Assembly: GCA_001513145.1 (NCBI GenBank)
Contig: LFSP01000034.1
Coordinates: 4,799 to 40,043, forward strand
Source: Clostridia bacterium DTU025
GTDB taxonomy: Bacteria; Bacillota; DTU025
Length of the DNA stretch: 35,245 bases
Direction of reading: 5' to 3'
Shown here in pieces: positions 1-9,422 of this stretch. The notes under the pieces were generated by a model that saw only the letters and a program-made list of their open reading frames with translations, had not been told where the DNA came from and did not search any database. The stretch's first letter is position 1. The number at the start of each line of letters is the position of its first letter. The position numbers and the translations under genes are program-made.

Positions 1-1
1 C

Positions 2-112
2 CTGAAACGCGAAGGGTGCTTACACGGGAACTCGCTGGAGGTCTTCATCGTCACAATAGACGAAGCAACCACTACTGACGCCCGCCTCCGCGGCAGCGGC
101 CGAAGAACATGA
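2..112 (+). CDS. Possible 3' end of a gene cut by the window edge
   Basis: This reading frame is open from the left edge and closes with TGA at 110-112, giving 36 codons. It contains the acidic, Thr-rich segment VTIDEATTTDARLR. The stretch is too short to recognise a family. It is listed because the only good plus-strand terminator upstream of the 836 gene (438-470) needs some upstream transcript, and this frame could be its last gene. It could equally be chance, since short open frames are common in GC-rich DNA. Confidence 0.22.
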   Translation: MKREGCLHGNSLEVFIVTIDEATTTDARLRGSGRRT

Positions 113-333
113 TGGCAGCGTTCGAACGTAGGAATCGCCGAGTGGCCGGGCCGCAGGGCGTTCTATATACGGGGCGCGACGTCGCAAGGGCGACTCGCGC
201 CCTGATTGATCCCCACGGACCGGGATTCCCGCGGACCAGTTGCGGCGCGTTCTCCGCGAGCGTCAGAGAGCGGTCGTGGCGCCCCACCCATGGGTCGTTT
301 GCACAGGAATGTGAGGGTCAAGTCACGATGTAA

Positions 334-362
334 GAGCCCCCGCCAAGCCAAGGCGGAGGCTC
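334..362 (+). other. Intergenic hairpin
   Basis: GAGCC-c-CCGCC (334-344) pairs with GGCGG-a-GGCTC (352-362) around a 7-nt loop, giving ten pairs with one mismatch. No T-run follows, so it is not a classical Rho-independent terminator. Its right arm overlaps the dispersed repeat at 358-383. Confidence 0.5.
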
Positions 363-383
363 TCTCGTATTGATTTGACGCTT
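358..383 (+). repeat. Dispersed intergenic repeat, copy A
   Basis: This 26-bp segment, GGCTCTCTCG followed by a TTGAyTTGACGCTT core, recurs in the same orientation at 22763-22788 with three differences. Both copies are in non-coding DNA. The TTGAC content could make it promoter-like, but no good -10 box sits 16-18 bp downstream of either copy. Confidence 0.45.
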
Positions 384-437
384 ACACAGGAAGCGCTCCG
401 CTCCGGCCTCGGCTCGAGGGCTGTGGTTGAAGGTGGT

Positions 438-470
438 AGCCGGCGCCGCGGCGCCGGCTTCGCCTTTTTT
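438..470 (+). terminator. Rho-independent terminator
   Basis: A perfect 22-bp palindrome at 438-459 (AGCCGGCGCCG and its complement) is followed by TCGCC and then six T residues at 465-470. This is the standard plus-strand terminator layout. It would end transcription entering from the left and insulate the tandem acyltransferase genes that begin at 836. Confidence 0.7.
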
Positions 471-835
471 CAGCTACACGCGTTGCGCCATCCCCGCGGA
501 CGCGAAGCGCCACGAGGTGCTCTGCCTTCGGCGTCGCGCTCTCGTGTAAACGGCCCACCGGCAGGTCGAAGCCGCGCGAAATCGACCCATGGGTCGGCTT
601 GCGTAGCCAGGGCGGCCGGCGGTTCATCCGCGTTGGCTTGATGCTCGATTGTCCCGACACGCGCGCCGACGTCCGCCGATGGGGCCGCCCCGCCGCTCCG
701 CCGCGCGGCGCCGTCCTCTGCCTGTTCACCTCACGCCCATGAGATATCGACAGTTGTTGGCACTTACCAGAAGGAACCGGTAAGGCGACGCAGAAGCTTC
801 TTGGTGCATTAAGCGGCATCAGGCGGTGGTACCCA

Positions 836-2671
836 ATGGGCAGAAGCGGAAGCTCCCGCGGCGCGGGCAGCTCCTCTGAAATCGGCAACGGCGCAGCTCT
901 GGCTGGCGTCGGGTTTTGGGCGCAGGCAGCGCTCTTCCTCGCGGCCATTCCCGTGATCATGTTCAGGTTCGTGGCGCGCATCGACGTTCCATGGCAGGTC
1001 AGCGCATTTCATATGCCCGGCGTCCGCCTGGCCAGCTCAAGCGCGGGCGCTCTCATAAGCGCGCTTGGAGCGTACGTCGCCATCAGGGCGTGGATGTGCC
1101 TGTCGCTGGTGGGAGCGAGCCCTTTGGGTCAAGCCCCCCGCGTCCTGGTCACCCGCGGCATCTACCGTTTCGTGATGAATCCCATGTACTGGGGGTATAC
1201 CGTGTTCTGGCTGGGCATGACTGTGCGCCTACGCAGCGCCGCCATGCTGGCGGCGTCGGCCGTGGTGGGAGCGGGTCTCGCTCTTTGGAGCCTCGCGGTG
1301 GAGCGCCCAGCCCTCAGGCGCAGGTTCGGCGCCGAGTACATCGAGTATGAGCGACACACCCCGTCCATCCTGCCCACCTGGAAGGTGCTGTTCTACGACT
1401 GGCGCGACTTCCCCATGATCCGGATGCTGGTGGCGTTCGTCCTCAGGATCGTCGCCCGGGCACTGTGGCGTGTCGACGTCAAGGGCATCCAGCATGTGCC
1501 CAGAAAGGGGCCGGGCGTCATCGTCTCTAACCATGTGATGTACCTTGATCCGTTCCTCATCAATATGTTCGCAACGGCCTCCACCAGATATGTCGCTTCC
1601 GACGAGCTGTTCCGCAAGCCCTTCACCAGGTGGTTCTTCCGTGCCATGGGAGCCATATCGAAGAAGAGATGGAGTAGGGACATAGGCGTGCTGAGGCAGA
1701 TCCGTTCCGCGCTCAACCGGGGAGAGCTGGTGGGGATATTCCCCGAAGGGGGGCGCAACTGGGACGGCGCGCCGGTGCCAGTGGGCGACGAGGTCTACCG
1801 TCTGCTGATGCACCTGGACGCTCCCGTCACCTGCGTGAGCCTCCACGGCGCCCATGAGGCGTGGCCCCGCTGGTGCCGCTGGCCTTCAGTCTGCAACGTC
1901 ACCGTGGAGTTCTTCGAGCCGCTGCGCCCCTCGGATTTCGAAACCGTCGAGCGCTTCAGGCACGAGGTGGAAAGGCGCATCTTCGCGTGCGCCGATGATG
2001 AGCCTCAGCCCAGGAAGGGCGTTCCAGCCCGCGGGCCATCGCACGTCGGGATCACCACGGTGGCATGGGGGTGCCTCAGGTGTGGCGCTCCGATGAGCCT
2101 GGGCCACACTGATGCTGGCCTTGAGTGTCGCTCGTGCGGCGCGTCGTATACGGTGACACCAGCGCTGGAAGTCGTGGACGACGCCACCGGCCGCCGGATG
2201 CTGGAGCGAGACTACAGGGCTGCGCTGCTGGAGCGCTTGCGGGCAGGCAGGATGCTTGATGCACCGGGCGGCGAGTTCAACGTCGACTGCCAGGCGGACG
2301 TGTATAGCATACGTTCCACCCGCGAGCTCGTCCCGCTGGCAAGGGGCGCGTTGAGGCTCACACGGTCCGGCCTGCATTTCTCAGGCAGGGCCGCGCCGCG
2401 CAAAGGCGAGCGAGGCGAGCGGGGCAAGGGGGAGCCTTTCGAGCTTGACTGTGCCGTTGAAGACATCGATTTCACCTATCTGAACCTGGCAAACCATTTG
2501 GTCGTGGTCAGTCGCGGCCGGGCGTTGCAGTTCCACATAAAGGGCGACTCGCCGGTGAGGTGGGAGGATTACCTGCTTACGGCGAGGGGGTCAGCTGTTC
2601 GCCAGTGGCGCAGCGGCGAGCAGGTGCGCAGGCGCGCCAAGGCCAACGGAGGAGGCGTCGATCCCGCATGA
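836..2671 (+). CDS. Membrane ICMT-like / PlsC-like acyltransferase / zinc-ribbon fusion, copy 1
   Basis: This 611-residue protein has four recognisable parts. The N-terminal ~180 residues contain several hydrophobic segments and a phospholipid/isoprenylcysteine methyltransferase-like signature: TRGIYRFVMNPMYWG at 106-120, then an ERPALRRRFGAEYIEYE block near 156-172. The RHP/RNP signature reads MNP (114-116). Residues ~205-385 are a PlsC-type lysophospholipid acyltransferase domain with NHVMYLD (NHx4D, 232-238) and FPEG (302-305) intact. A zinc ribbon follows (C413, C416, C431, C434). The last ~120 residues look beta-rich and may be a PH/GRAM-like lipid-binding domain. The ATG is preceded by a weak AGGCGG. 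The stop overlaps the next gene's start, so the two paralogues are probably co-translated. A role in membrane-lipid modification is inferred; the substrate is unknown. Confidence 0.8.
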   Translation: MGRSGSSRGAGSSSEIGNGAALAGVGFWAQAALFLAAIPVIMFRFVARIDVPWQVSAFHMPGVRLASSSAGALISALGAYVAIRAWMCLSLVGASPLGQAPRVLVTRGIYRFVMNPMYWGYTVFWLGMTVRLRSAAMLAASAVVGAGLALWSLAVERPALRRRFGAEYIEYERHTPSILPTWKVLFYDWRDFPMIRMLVAFVLRIVARALWRVDVKGIQHVPRKGPGVIVSNHVMYLDPFLINMFATASTRYVASDELFRKPFTRWFFRAMGAISKKRWSRDIGVLRQIRSALNRGELVGIFPEGGRNWDGAPVPVGDEVYRLLMHLDAPVTCVSLHGAHEAWPRWCRWPSVCNVTVEFFEPLRPSDFETVERFRHEVERRIFACADDEPQPRKGVPARGPSHVGITTVAWGCLRCGAPMSLGHTDAGLECRSCGASYTVTPALEVVDDATGRRMLERDYRAALLERLRAGRMLDAPGGEFNVDCQADVYSIRSTRELVPLARGALRLTRSGLHFSGRAAPRKGERGERGKGEPFELDCAVEDIDFTYLNLANHLVVVSRGRALQFHIKGDSPVRWEDYLLTARGSAVRQWRSGEQVRRRAKANGGGVDPA

Positions 2672-4470
2672 CCTACAGAAGCGGCAGGCCCGTCTGGGCG
2701 GGGCTGTTGATCGTTGGAACGTACTTTGTTGCTGTGCCTTGGGCGCTCCGGAAAGCCGCCGCCTGGCTGGCTCCGGCCTTGCCTGGCGCGATGGCCTGGC
2801 CTTACGTGAGGGTTCCGCTGGGCGTGGCCATCTGCGCGCTGGGCGCGTACGTGGCGGCGAGGGGGTATATGGTCCTCGCGCACATGGGCAAGAACTGGCC
2901 CGGCGGGCGCACGATGTATCTGGTGGACACCAACACCTACAGGTTCATCCGGCACCCGGTGTTCTGGGGCTACACCGTGTTCTGGGTGGGGCGGTCGATC
3001 ATCGCCGGATCGTGGAGCTTGCTTGCGGCCACCGGCCTGTTGGCGGCGGGGTTCGCGGTGGTGGCGGCGCTGGAAGAGCGCGAGCTGGCGCAGAGGTTCG
3101 GCGACGATTTCCTGGAGTACCGCAGGTCCGTCGGGGCAGTGATACCGGACTTCGCCGCCCTCGTGGAGGACTGGCGGGACATTCCCAACGTGGGCCTGAT
3201 AGTCATAACGCTGGCGCGGCCGCTCGGGGAGTTCCTGTGGAGGGTACGGGCTGTGGGCATGGAGCACATCCCTCGCAAGGGCCCTGTGGTGTTCGCGTCC
3301 AACCACATGACCAACGCCGATCCATGGGCCATCGCCCTGTTCGCTACGAGGATGATCCACTTCGTCACCGCAGACGAGGTGTTCCGCCACCCCTTCGGCA
3401 GGTGGTTCTTCGGGGCCCAGGGCGCCATACGCAAGAAGAAGTGGACGCGGAACGTGTGGGTGCTTCGGGAGATGAAGCGCATCGTCGACAGCGGGCGCGC
3501 CGTCGGCATCTTCCCGCAGGGCCAGTACAACTGGGACGGCGGGCACAACGTCGTCGGCGACGAAGTATACCGCGTGCTGCGCTTCCTGAACGCCCCCGTG
3601 GTGCCGGTCACCTTCGTCGGAGCGCACGAGGCGTGGCCTCCCTGGTCTTTCTGGCCCGCCCGCAGCGACTGGGAGGTCAGGTTCTTCGAGCCGGTGCACC
3701 CCCGCGACTACGCTGACGTGGCCGAATTCCGCAAGGCGCTGGACTCGAAGATGTTCTCCACCAACGGCTACCCGCCTGTGCGGCGCAGGGGCTTCGCATC
3801 GCACAAGGGCATCACTGTCGTTCTGTGGGGCTGCGTCAGGTGCGGCGGCGCCGCCACCCTGGAGGAGACCAGGGAGGGGGTGCGGTGCCGGAAATGCCGG
3901 TCTGAGTTCAAGGTTGAGCCTGATCTCAAAATTGTAGACAAGGCCAACGGGCGCGCCATGACTGAGGCGCAGTACCGGTCGACCCTCCTGAAGATGCTCG
4001 CAGACGGGAAGCTGGAGGACGCCGCCGACGGCAGGCTGTCGCTTGCCAGCCGCGCGAAGGCGTACAGGATCGAGTCCACTGACCTGTTGACCAGGGTGGG
4101 CGAGGGCACCGTGAGCTTGACCAACGAGCAACTGGCCTTCGCCGGCACGTCGGAGAGGGGAGAGGCGGTCTGCTTGGAGATTCCCGTGGCAGACGTGGAC
4201 TTCACGTTCCTGAACGGCGCGGGTCACCTAGTGGTTTCCGCCGGTCCGCTGGGCGTCTACCAGTTTGCGTTGATAGAAGACTCGAATCTCCGACTCGAAG
4301 ACTATCTCATGCACGCCAGGGGCAGAATTGTGCGCATGTGGCCGACGCCGGAGGAGATCCGCGAGCGGGCCAGGGCGCGCCGGCGCCAACGGCAGGAGGC
4401 GGCAGAAGGCGCGGCTGAGGCTGAGGCTGCGGCGGAGGCAGGGGTTGAGGCGGAAGCCGGGGTCGAGTAG
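2668..4470 (+). CDS. Membrane ICMT-like / PlsC-like acyltransferase / zinc-ribbon fusion, copy 2
   Basis: This 600-residue paralogue shares the same architecture along its whole length with the preceding gene. The start is the ATG whose ATGA overlaps the upstream stop, with GGAGG at 2649-2653; an in-frame start further upstream would lie inside copy 1. The methyltransferase-like region keeps the canonical RHPVFWG (95-101) and EERELAQRFGDDFLEY (near 136-151). The acyltransferase region keeps NHMTNAD (212-218), but motif III reads FPQG (282-285) instead of FPEG. Zinc-ribbon cysteines are at 389, 392, 407 and 410. The tail is very Ala/Glu-rich after an Arg-rich stretch. Copy 2 thus keeps the signature lost in copy 1 and has changed the one copy 1 keeps, which suggests division of labour or a hetero-oligomer. 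Confidence 0.8.
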   Translation: MTYRSGRPVWAGLLIVGTYFVAVPWALRKAAAWLAPALPGAMAWPYVRVPLGVAICALGAYVAARGYMVLAHMGKNWPGGRTMYLVDTNTYRFIRHPVFWGYTVFWVGRSIIAGSWSLLAATGLLAAGFAVVAALEERELAQRFGDDFLEYRRSVGAVIPDFAALVEDWRDIPNVGLIVITLARPLGEFLWRVRAVGMEHIPRKGPVVFASNHMTNADPWAIALFATRMIHFVTADEVFRHPFGRWFFGAQGAIRKKKWTRNVWVLREMKRIVDSGRAVGIFPQGQYNWDGGHNVVGDEVYRVLRFLNAPVVPVTFVGAHEAWPPWSFWPARSDWEVRFFEPVHPRDYADVAEFRKALDSKMFSTNGYPPVRRRGFASHKGITVVLWGCVRCGGAATLEETREGVRCRKCRSEFKVEPDLKIVDKANGRAMTEAQYRSTLLKMLADGKLEDAADGRLSLASRAKAYRIESTDLLTRVGEGTVSLTNEQLAFAGTSERGEAVCLEIPVADVDFTFLNGAGHLVVSAGPLGVYQFALIEDSNLRLEDYLMHARGRIVRMWPTPEEIRERARARRRQRQEAAEGAAEAEAAAEAGVEAEAGVE

Positions 4471-4489
4471 GGAAGCTATAGAAGCGGAG

Positions 4490-4522
4490 AGCCGCTGCCT
4501 GTCGCGGTGACGGGCAGCGGCT
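4490..4522. terminator. Bidirectional terminator-like hairpin between convergent genes
   Basis: AGCCGCTGCCTGTC pairs with GACGGGCAGCGGCT (14 pairs, one a wobble) around a 5-nt loop. It sits 20 bp after the acyltransferase stop and 26 bp beyond the livF stop on the other strand. T-runs are poor, so termination efficiency is uncertain. Confidence 0.55.
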
Positions 4523-4547
4523 TCGCTGTCGGATTGGGCGCAGTGGG

Positions 4548-5266
<719 letters not shown>

Positions 5267-5270
<4 letters not shown>

Positions 5271-6121
5271 ACTGCCTCACCTGCTTCCTGCGCTGCTTCC
5301 TGCGTGACTTCCTCCATCGCGCCTTCCTTGAGGGTGGCAAGAAGCTCCTCGTCCTCCTCGGAGCCGAGGTAGGCCTCGATGACGTCGGGGTTCCGCTGGA
5401 CCTCCTCAGGCGTGCCCTCCGCGATCTTCCTGCCGTACTCCATCACTGCCACCACGTCGGATATGCCCATGACGACGTGCATGTCGTGCTCGATGAGGAA
5501 CACGGTGATGCCTGAATCGCGGATCTGGCGGATCTTGTCCATGAGCTCGTCGCTCTCGTTCTCGTTCAGCCCGCCGGCGGGCTCGTCGAGGATGAGCAGC
5601 TTCGGGCGGCTGGCCAGGGCGCGGGCGATCTCAAGGCGCCTGCGGTCTCCATAGGAGAGGTTCTTGGCCAGCTCGTCGCGGAACTCCCATATCCCCATCA
5701 GGCGCATGCACTCTTCGGCGAAGTTGAAGGCCCGGGCGTCCTCCTCCCGTCGCGACTTGGTGTTGAGGAGGCACGCGATAACCCCCGACCTGCAGCGGCA
5801 ATGCTGCCCTGACACGACGTTCTCGAAGCAGGTGAGGTTCTCGAACAGCCTGAGGGTCTGGAAGGTTCGGGCTATGCCGGCTTCCACGACGGCGTGCGGC
5901 TGGATCCCGGTGATGTTCTTCCCGTCGAAGACCACCTGGCCGGTATCGGGGCTGTAGATGCCGGTGACCAGGTTGAAGACGGTGGTCTTGCCGGCGCCGT
6001 TGGGGCCGATCAGGCTGGTGATGCTGCCCTCCATCACGTCGAGGGTAAAGTCGGCGACGGCTTTCAGGCCGCCGAAGTTCTTCGATATGTTGTCTATTCT
6101 CAGAAGCGCCTTCCCGGTCAC
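5267..6121 (-). CDS. livG: Branched-chain amino-acid ABC transporter, ATPase LivG
   Basis: This is the second ATPase of the transporter, 284 residues from the GTG at 6121. That GTG overlaps the livM stop (GTGA) and has a purine-rich GGGAGAG about 10 bases upstream. An in-frame ATG at 6154 lies inside livM and has no better site. Walker A is GPNGAGKT (39-46), the signature is the degenerate LSYGDRR typical of LivG, Walker B is LLILDEP, and the switch His is in FLIEHDM. The C-terminus carries an extra, acidic Glu/Ala-rich tail of about 30 residues after the usual EAYLG end, which most LivG proteins lack. Confidence 0.93.
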
Positions 6122-7140
6122 TTGCCACCACTCTCCCGCATCTTCGTAGTCCATCTGGTGCTGGGCCAGAGCCCCTGCGGCCTGAAGATCATCATCAGCA
6201 CCATTGCCAGGCCGAAGAAGAGCATCCTGTACCGAGCGAAGTCACGCAGCACCTCAGGCAGGACCAGCATGGCTCCTGAGGCCAGGATGACGCCGGGGAT
6301 CGACCCGGTGCCGCCCAGGATGACGATGGCGAACAGCATGACCGAGGCGGCGAAAGTGAAGGAGTCAGGGGATATGACCATCATCTTCGCCGCGTATATG
6401 GTGCCTGTGGCCCCGGCGATGCCGGCGCCGATGGTGAACGCCAGCGCCTTGGCCCAGCGCGTGTCGACGCCGGTGGACTCAGCGGCCACGGGGTCCTCGC
6501 GCACGTAGTTCCAGGCCCTGCCGATGCGCGAACGCTGCAGCCGGAAGAGGGAGAAGAGGAGCACGGCGACGCAGGCCCATACCAGCACGTAGAAATCGCG
6601 GGGGGTCTGTATCACCTTGCCGAAGATCCTGAACTGGTCCAGCACCAGGAGGCCGTTGGGGCCGCCGGTGAGGCCGAACGGGTTGTTGATCAGGGTTATG
6701 CGGATCATCTCGTTGAGGCCGATGGTGACCACCAGCAGGTAGTCGCCTCTCAGGTGCATGATCGGCGCGGTCAGGATGTACCCGGCCAGGGCCGCGGTCA
6801 GGCCGCTCAGCACCATGAGAATCCACAAGTTTATGCCAAACCGCTGCGAAAGGATGGCGGTGGTGTAGGCGCCGATAGCGTAGAATGCGCTGTGCCCCAT
6901 GTTGAAGAGGCCCACCTCGCCCAGGATGATGTTGAGGGAGAGGCTCAGCAGCGCGTTGATGCCCCAGAACACGCACACGTCGATCCAGTAGTCAGATGCC
7001 ACGAAGGGCAACACTATCAACACAGCTGCGAGGATCGCCAGGAACAAGGTGGTACTGGACGTCGACATCCTCGACGTCCTTGCCTTCGCCAGTGCCGAGT
7101 TCGCAGTTGGAGTTTTCTGAATGTCATGGCCGTTGCTCAT
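6118..7140 (-). CDS. livM: Branched-chain amino-acid ABC transporter permease LivM
   Basis: This inner-membrane permease subunit has 340 residues when started at the ATG at 7140. That ATG overlaps the livH stop (ATGA) and is preceded by GGAGAAGGT; a longer in-frame start at 7230 would lie inside livH. A polar N-terminus of ~28 residues is followed by multiple hydrophobic segments. The conserved block LSLNIILGEVGLFNMGHSAFYAIGAY, of which NMGHSAFYAIGAY is the most diagnostic part, identifies LivM. A later segment, FAIVILGGTGSIPG, is the family's cytoplasmic coupling region. It pairs with LivH to form the channel. Confidence 0.92.
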   Translation of the reverse strand: MSNGHDIQKTPTANSALAKARTSRMSTSSTTLFLAILAAVLIVLPFVASDYWIDVCVFWGINALLSLSLNIILGEVGLFNMGHSAFYAIGAYTTAILSQRFGINLWILMVLSGLTAALAGYILTAPIMHLRGDYLLVVTIGLNEMIRITLINNPFGLTGGPNGLLVLDQFRIFGKVIQTPRDFYVLVWACVAVLLFSLFRLQRSRIGRAWNYVREDPVAAESTGVDTRWAKALAFTIGAGIAGATGTIYAAKMMVISPDSFTFAASVMLFAIVILGGTGSIPGVILASGAMLVLPEVLRDFARYRMLFFGLAMVLMMIFRPQGLWPSTRWTTKMRESGGK

Positions 7141-8057
7141 ACCTTCTCCGCCACCCTCTCTCCAAGTAGTCCTGTGGGCCTGAAGATCAGCAGCAGGATC
7201 AGGATGAGGAACACCATGACGTCTTTCCATGCAGCGGATATGTAGCCTGCGCCCAGCATCTCAAGGATGCCCAGCAGCAGGCCGCCTAGCATGGCGCCTG
7301 GAATGTTCCCTATCCCTCCGAGGATGGCCGCGGTGAATGCCTTCAGGCCGTACGACCACCCGACGCTGAAGTGGATCTGCCTGTAGTACAGGCCCAGAAG
7401 CACTCCGGCGATGGCGCCGAGAGCGGGGCCGATGATGAAGATCAGCCTGATGACGTGGTCGACGTTGATGCCCATCAACCTTGCTGTGTCGTGGTCGATG
7501 GCCGTCGCCCGGATGGCCGTGCCGGCCGTGGTGCGCTGAACGAACATATAGAGGCCTACCATAAGAAGAAGGGATACCGCCATGATGAGGACCTGCATGA
7601 AGCTGATGTTCACGCTGGCAACCCGCCACGTTGCCTCAGGAGCCGACCACGGAGGGTAGGCCTGGTACCTTGCTCCCCATACCAACATCGCGGCGTTCTG
7701 CAGGAACTGCGATACGCCGAGGGCTGACACCACTGCAGCGAGGCGGCCGGACTTCCTCAAGGGCCTGTAGGCCACCTGCTCAACGGACACACCGAGGATG
7801 GCCACTCCCACGGTGGAGGCGGCCGTGGCTATCAGGAGCATGAGCCAGAGGGGTAGTCCGGAGTCGGCTAGGACCATGACCAGTGTCGTGTAGCCCAGAT
7901 AGGATCCGATCATGAAGAACTCGCCATGAGCGAAGTTGATGAGCCTCATCACCCCGTATACCATGGTGTATCCGAGAGCGACCAGGGCGTACACCGCCCC
8001 GACTGTGAGGCCGTTTATCATCTGGTTGAGGAAGAATACCATGCTGTAGCTCACCAT
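7137..8057 (-). CDS. livH: Branched-chain amino-acid ABC transporter permease LivH
   Basis: This integral membrane permease of about 306 residues has the diagnostic RLINFAHGEFFMIGSYLG near residues 40-57 and a later AFTAAILGGIGNIPGAMLGG coupling block. Its hydrophobic profile fits about eight membrane segments. The start is not fully settled: GGAGG directly abuts the ATG at 8057, which is too close, while an in-frame ATG at 8042 lies 15 bases from it. The intervening GTG is also possible. The gene is separated from livK by 137 bp holding two hairpins, so its expression may be set below that of livK. Confidence 0.92.
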   Translation of the reverse strand: MVSYSMVFFLNQMINGLTVGAVYALVALGYTMVYGVMRLINFAHGEFFMIGSYLGYTTLVMVLADSGLPLWLMLLIATAASTVGVAILGVSVEQVAYRPLRKSGRLAAVVSALGVSQFLQNAAMLVWGARYQAYPPWSAPEATWRVASVNISFMQVLIMAVSLLLMVGLYMFVQRTTAGTAIRATAIDHDTARLMGINVDHVIRLIFIIGPALGAIAGVLLGLYYRQIHFSVGWSYGLKAFTAAILGGIGNIPGAMLGGLLLGILEMLGAGYISAAWKDVMVFLILILLLIFRPTGLLGERVAEKV

Positions 8058-8072
8058 CCTCCACTTTGCCGC

Positions 8073-8109
8073 GACCGGCCAAGGCTCCGGTGGGGAGCCT
8101 TGACCGGTC
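8073..8109 (-). promoter_or_regulatory. Strong intercistronic hairpin between livK and livH
   Basis: GACCGGCCAAGGCTCC (8073-8088) is complementary to 8094-8109 with a single mismatch, giving a 16-bp stem with a 5-nt loop. It lies 15 bases before the livH ribosome-binding site. No T-run follows on the minus strand, so it more likely stabilises the upstream livK message or causes partial termination than ends transcription. Excess of the binding protein over the permeases is usual in such operons. Confidence 0.6.
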
Positions 8110-8135
8110 TTGGCGATCCGCTAACCGGAAGCTTT

Positions 8136-8164
8136 GAGAGGGAGGCGCGGGCACCTCCCGTCTC
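8136..8164 (-). promoter_or_regulatory. Second hairpin downstream of livK
   Basis: GAGAGGGAGG (8136-8145) pairs with CCTCCC-g-TCTC (8154-8164), ten pairs with one bulged base, starting about 30 bp after the livK stop. With the neighbouring 8073-8109 hairpin it forms a tandem structure at the 3' end of livK that could protect that message from 3' exonucleases. Confidence 0.45.
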
Positions 8165-8194
8165 CATGGATTGCACGGACTGCTCGTGGGTCAA

Positions 8195-9340
8195 CTAGCG
8201 ACGAGGCCTGAAGTCGCCCTCCCCGAACACTTCGTACGCCAGGTAGATGGCGCCCTCGCGGTCGCCGTTGGCGTCGAAGGAGATCGGGCCGGTGATGCCG
8301 GGGTAATCCTTGAGCCCATCATGCAGGTAGTTCATGAGGGTCTCCGAGTTGGTGGAGCCGGTGGCCTCGATGGCCGCGCAAATCACCTTGAAGGCATCCG
8401 CGGCGTACACAGGCCACGGGCTTGACGGCGGAGCGCCGTGCCGACGGACGTACTCCTCGATGAAGGCCTTGGACTCAGGATACTCCAGGTCGGTGGGCAT
8501 GGGCTCCTGGGTCATCAGGGCACCCTTGGCGACATCGAGGCCGGCGATCTTGACGAACTCGTCGTTCACCGCCGCGTTGCCGCCGACGAAGGTGGCGGCT
8601 ATGCTCATGGTGCGCATCTGCCTGATGATGAGGCCCGCCTCGGCGTAGTAGCCGGTGAAGTACACGACATCAGGGTTGGTCAGGCTCATGCGGCCGAGGA
8701 TTGCGGTGAAGTCGCGCTCGCCAGGGGTGATGGCGTCGTAGAAGACGACCTCAGCCTTGGTCTGCGCCTGCAGAGGACGGAGCGCTGCCTCTGCGAGGCC
8801 CTTGCCGAAGGTCGTATTGTCGTGGATTATGGCTATGCGTTTCGCGCCGAGCACGTCGACGGCGAAGTTGGCGAAGAACTCGCCCTGCTTGTCATCGCGG
8901 AAGCATGTTCTGAAGAAGTACTTGCGGCCCTGCTGGGTGAGGGTTTCCGCCGTGGAGCCGTACGCCACGTTAACGATCTTGTTCCTCTCGTAGATGGCTG
9001 CGGCAGGATCGTTCACTGACGAGCCGTAAGTGCCGACGACGGCCACCACTCTCTCGCTGACCATCCTCTGAGCTGCCAGAGCAGACTGCTGCGGCTGACC
9101 CTGGTCGTCGCCGAGCACTATCTGGACTGGACGGCCGAGGATGCCGCCGGCTGCGTTGATCCAGTCCGCCACGATCTTCACGCAGTTGTAGGCCATTTCG
9201 CCTTCATAGGCCCATGGCCCGGTGATGGGCGCCTGGAGGCCGATCTTGATGGGTTCTTGGGCTCCTGCGAATGGAACCAACGATAGGAGCGCCAGAACGA
9301 CTAGGACCACCAGTAACCGAGTTGACCGTCTGCTACTCAC
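8195..9340 (-). CDS. livK: Branched-chain amino-acid ABC transporter substrate-binding protein LivK
   Basis: This 381-residue extracytoplasmic binding protein of the Peripla_BP_6 type delivers the ligand to LivHM. It starts at GTG 9340 with GGAGGTG 8 bases upstream. The signal peptide is SRRSTR, then a Leu/Val core ending FAGA|QEPIKIG, with a signal peptidase I site and no lipobox cysteine. The family opening IKIGLQAPITGPWAYEGE, the segment INAAGGILGRPVQIVLGDDQ and FRTCFRDDKQGEF are all present. It is the first gene of the operon and is transcribed away from a 399-bp gap containing a palindromic operator-like site. Confidence 0.92.
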   Translation of the reverse strand: MSSRRSTRLLVVLVVLALLSLVPFAGAQEPIKIGLQAPITGPWAYEGEMAYNCVKIVADWINAAGGILGRPVQIVLGDDQGQPQQSALAAQRMVSERVVAVVGTYGSSVNDPAAAIYERNKIVNVAYGSTAETLTQQGRKYFFRTCFRDDKQGEFFANFAVDVLGAKRIAIIHDNTTFGKGLAEAALRPLQAQTKAEVVFYDAITPGERDFTAILGRMSLTNPDVVYFTGYYAEAGLIIRQMRTMSIAATFVGGNAAVNDEFVKIAGLDVAKGALMTQEPMPTDLEYPESKAFIEEYVRRHGAPPSSPWPVYAADAFKVICAAIEATGSTNSETLMNYLHDGLKDYPGITGPISFDANGDREGAIYLAYEVFGEGDFRPRR

Positions 9341-9422
9341 GTGGACAACACCTCCGCATTGTAATGGAAAACGCTGACGGCGGGCGTTCAGCCCGTGCGC
9401 TAGTTGTTCTTCTTATTCTCCG

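Larger units (their letters stand above)
113..835. other. Non-coding gap upstream of the tandem acyltransferase genes
   Basis: No convincing gene is seen here; open frames on both strands lack ribosome-binding sites and recognisable sequence. Besides the hairpin, repeat and terminator listed separately, the palindrome ACCCATGGGT occurs twice, at 286-295 and 585-594. The second copy extends to the 14-bp CGACCCATGGGTCG (583-596). Both are followed by a TTGC a few bases on. Closer to the gene, CTTACC (763-768) can pair with GGTAAG (779-784), and AGAAGCTTCT (791-800) is a palindrome. These could be operators of the 836 gene, but no clear sigma-70 promoter was found. Confidence 0.4.

Noticed and set aside
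109-333. 74-codon plus-strand frame and overlapping minus-strand frames at the left end
   Set aside because: They have no ribosome-binding site and Arg-rich shadow-like composition on both strands, and nothing recognisable.
2569-4227. 552-codon open frame on the minus strand
   Set aside because: It is antisense to the second acyltransferase fusion, has no recognisable motifs and has the His/Pro/Arg-rich composition of a shadow frame in GC-rich DNA.
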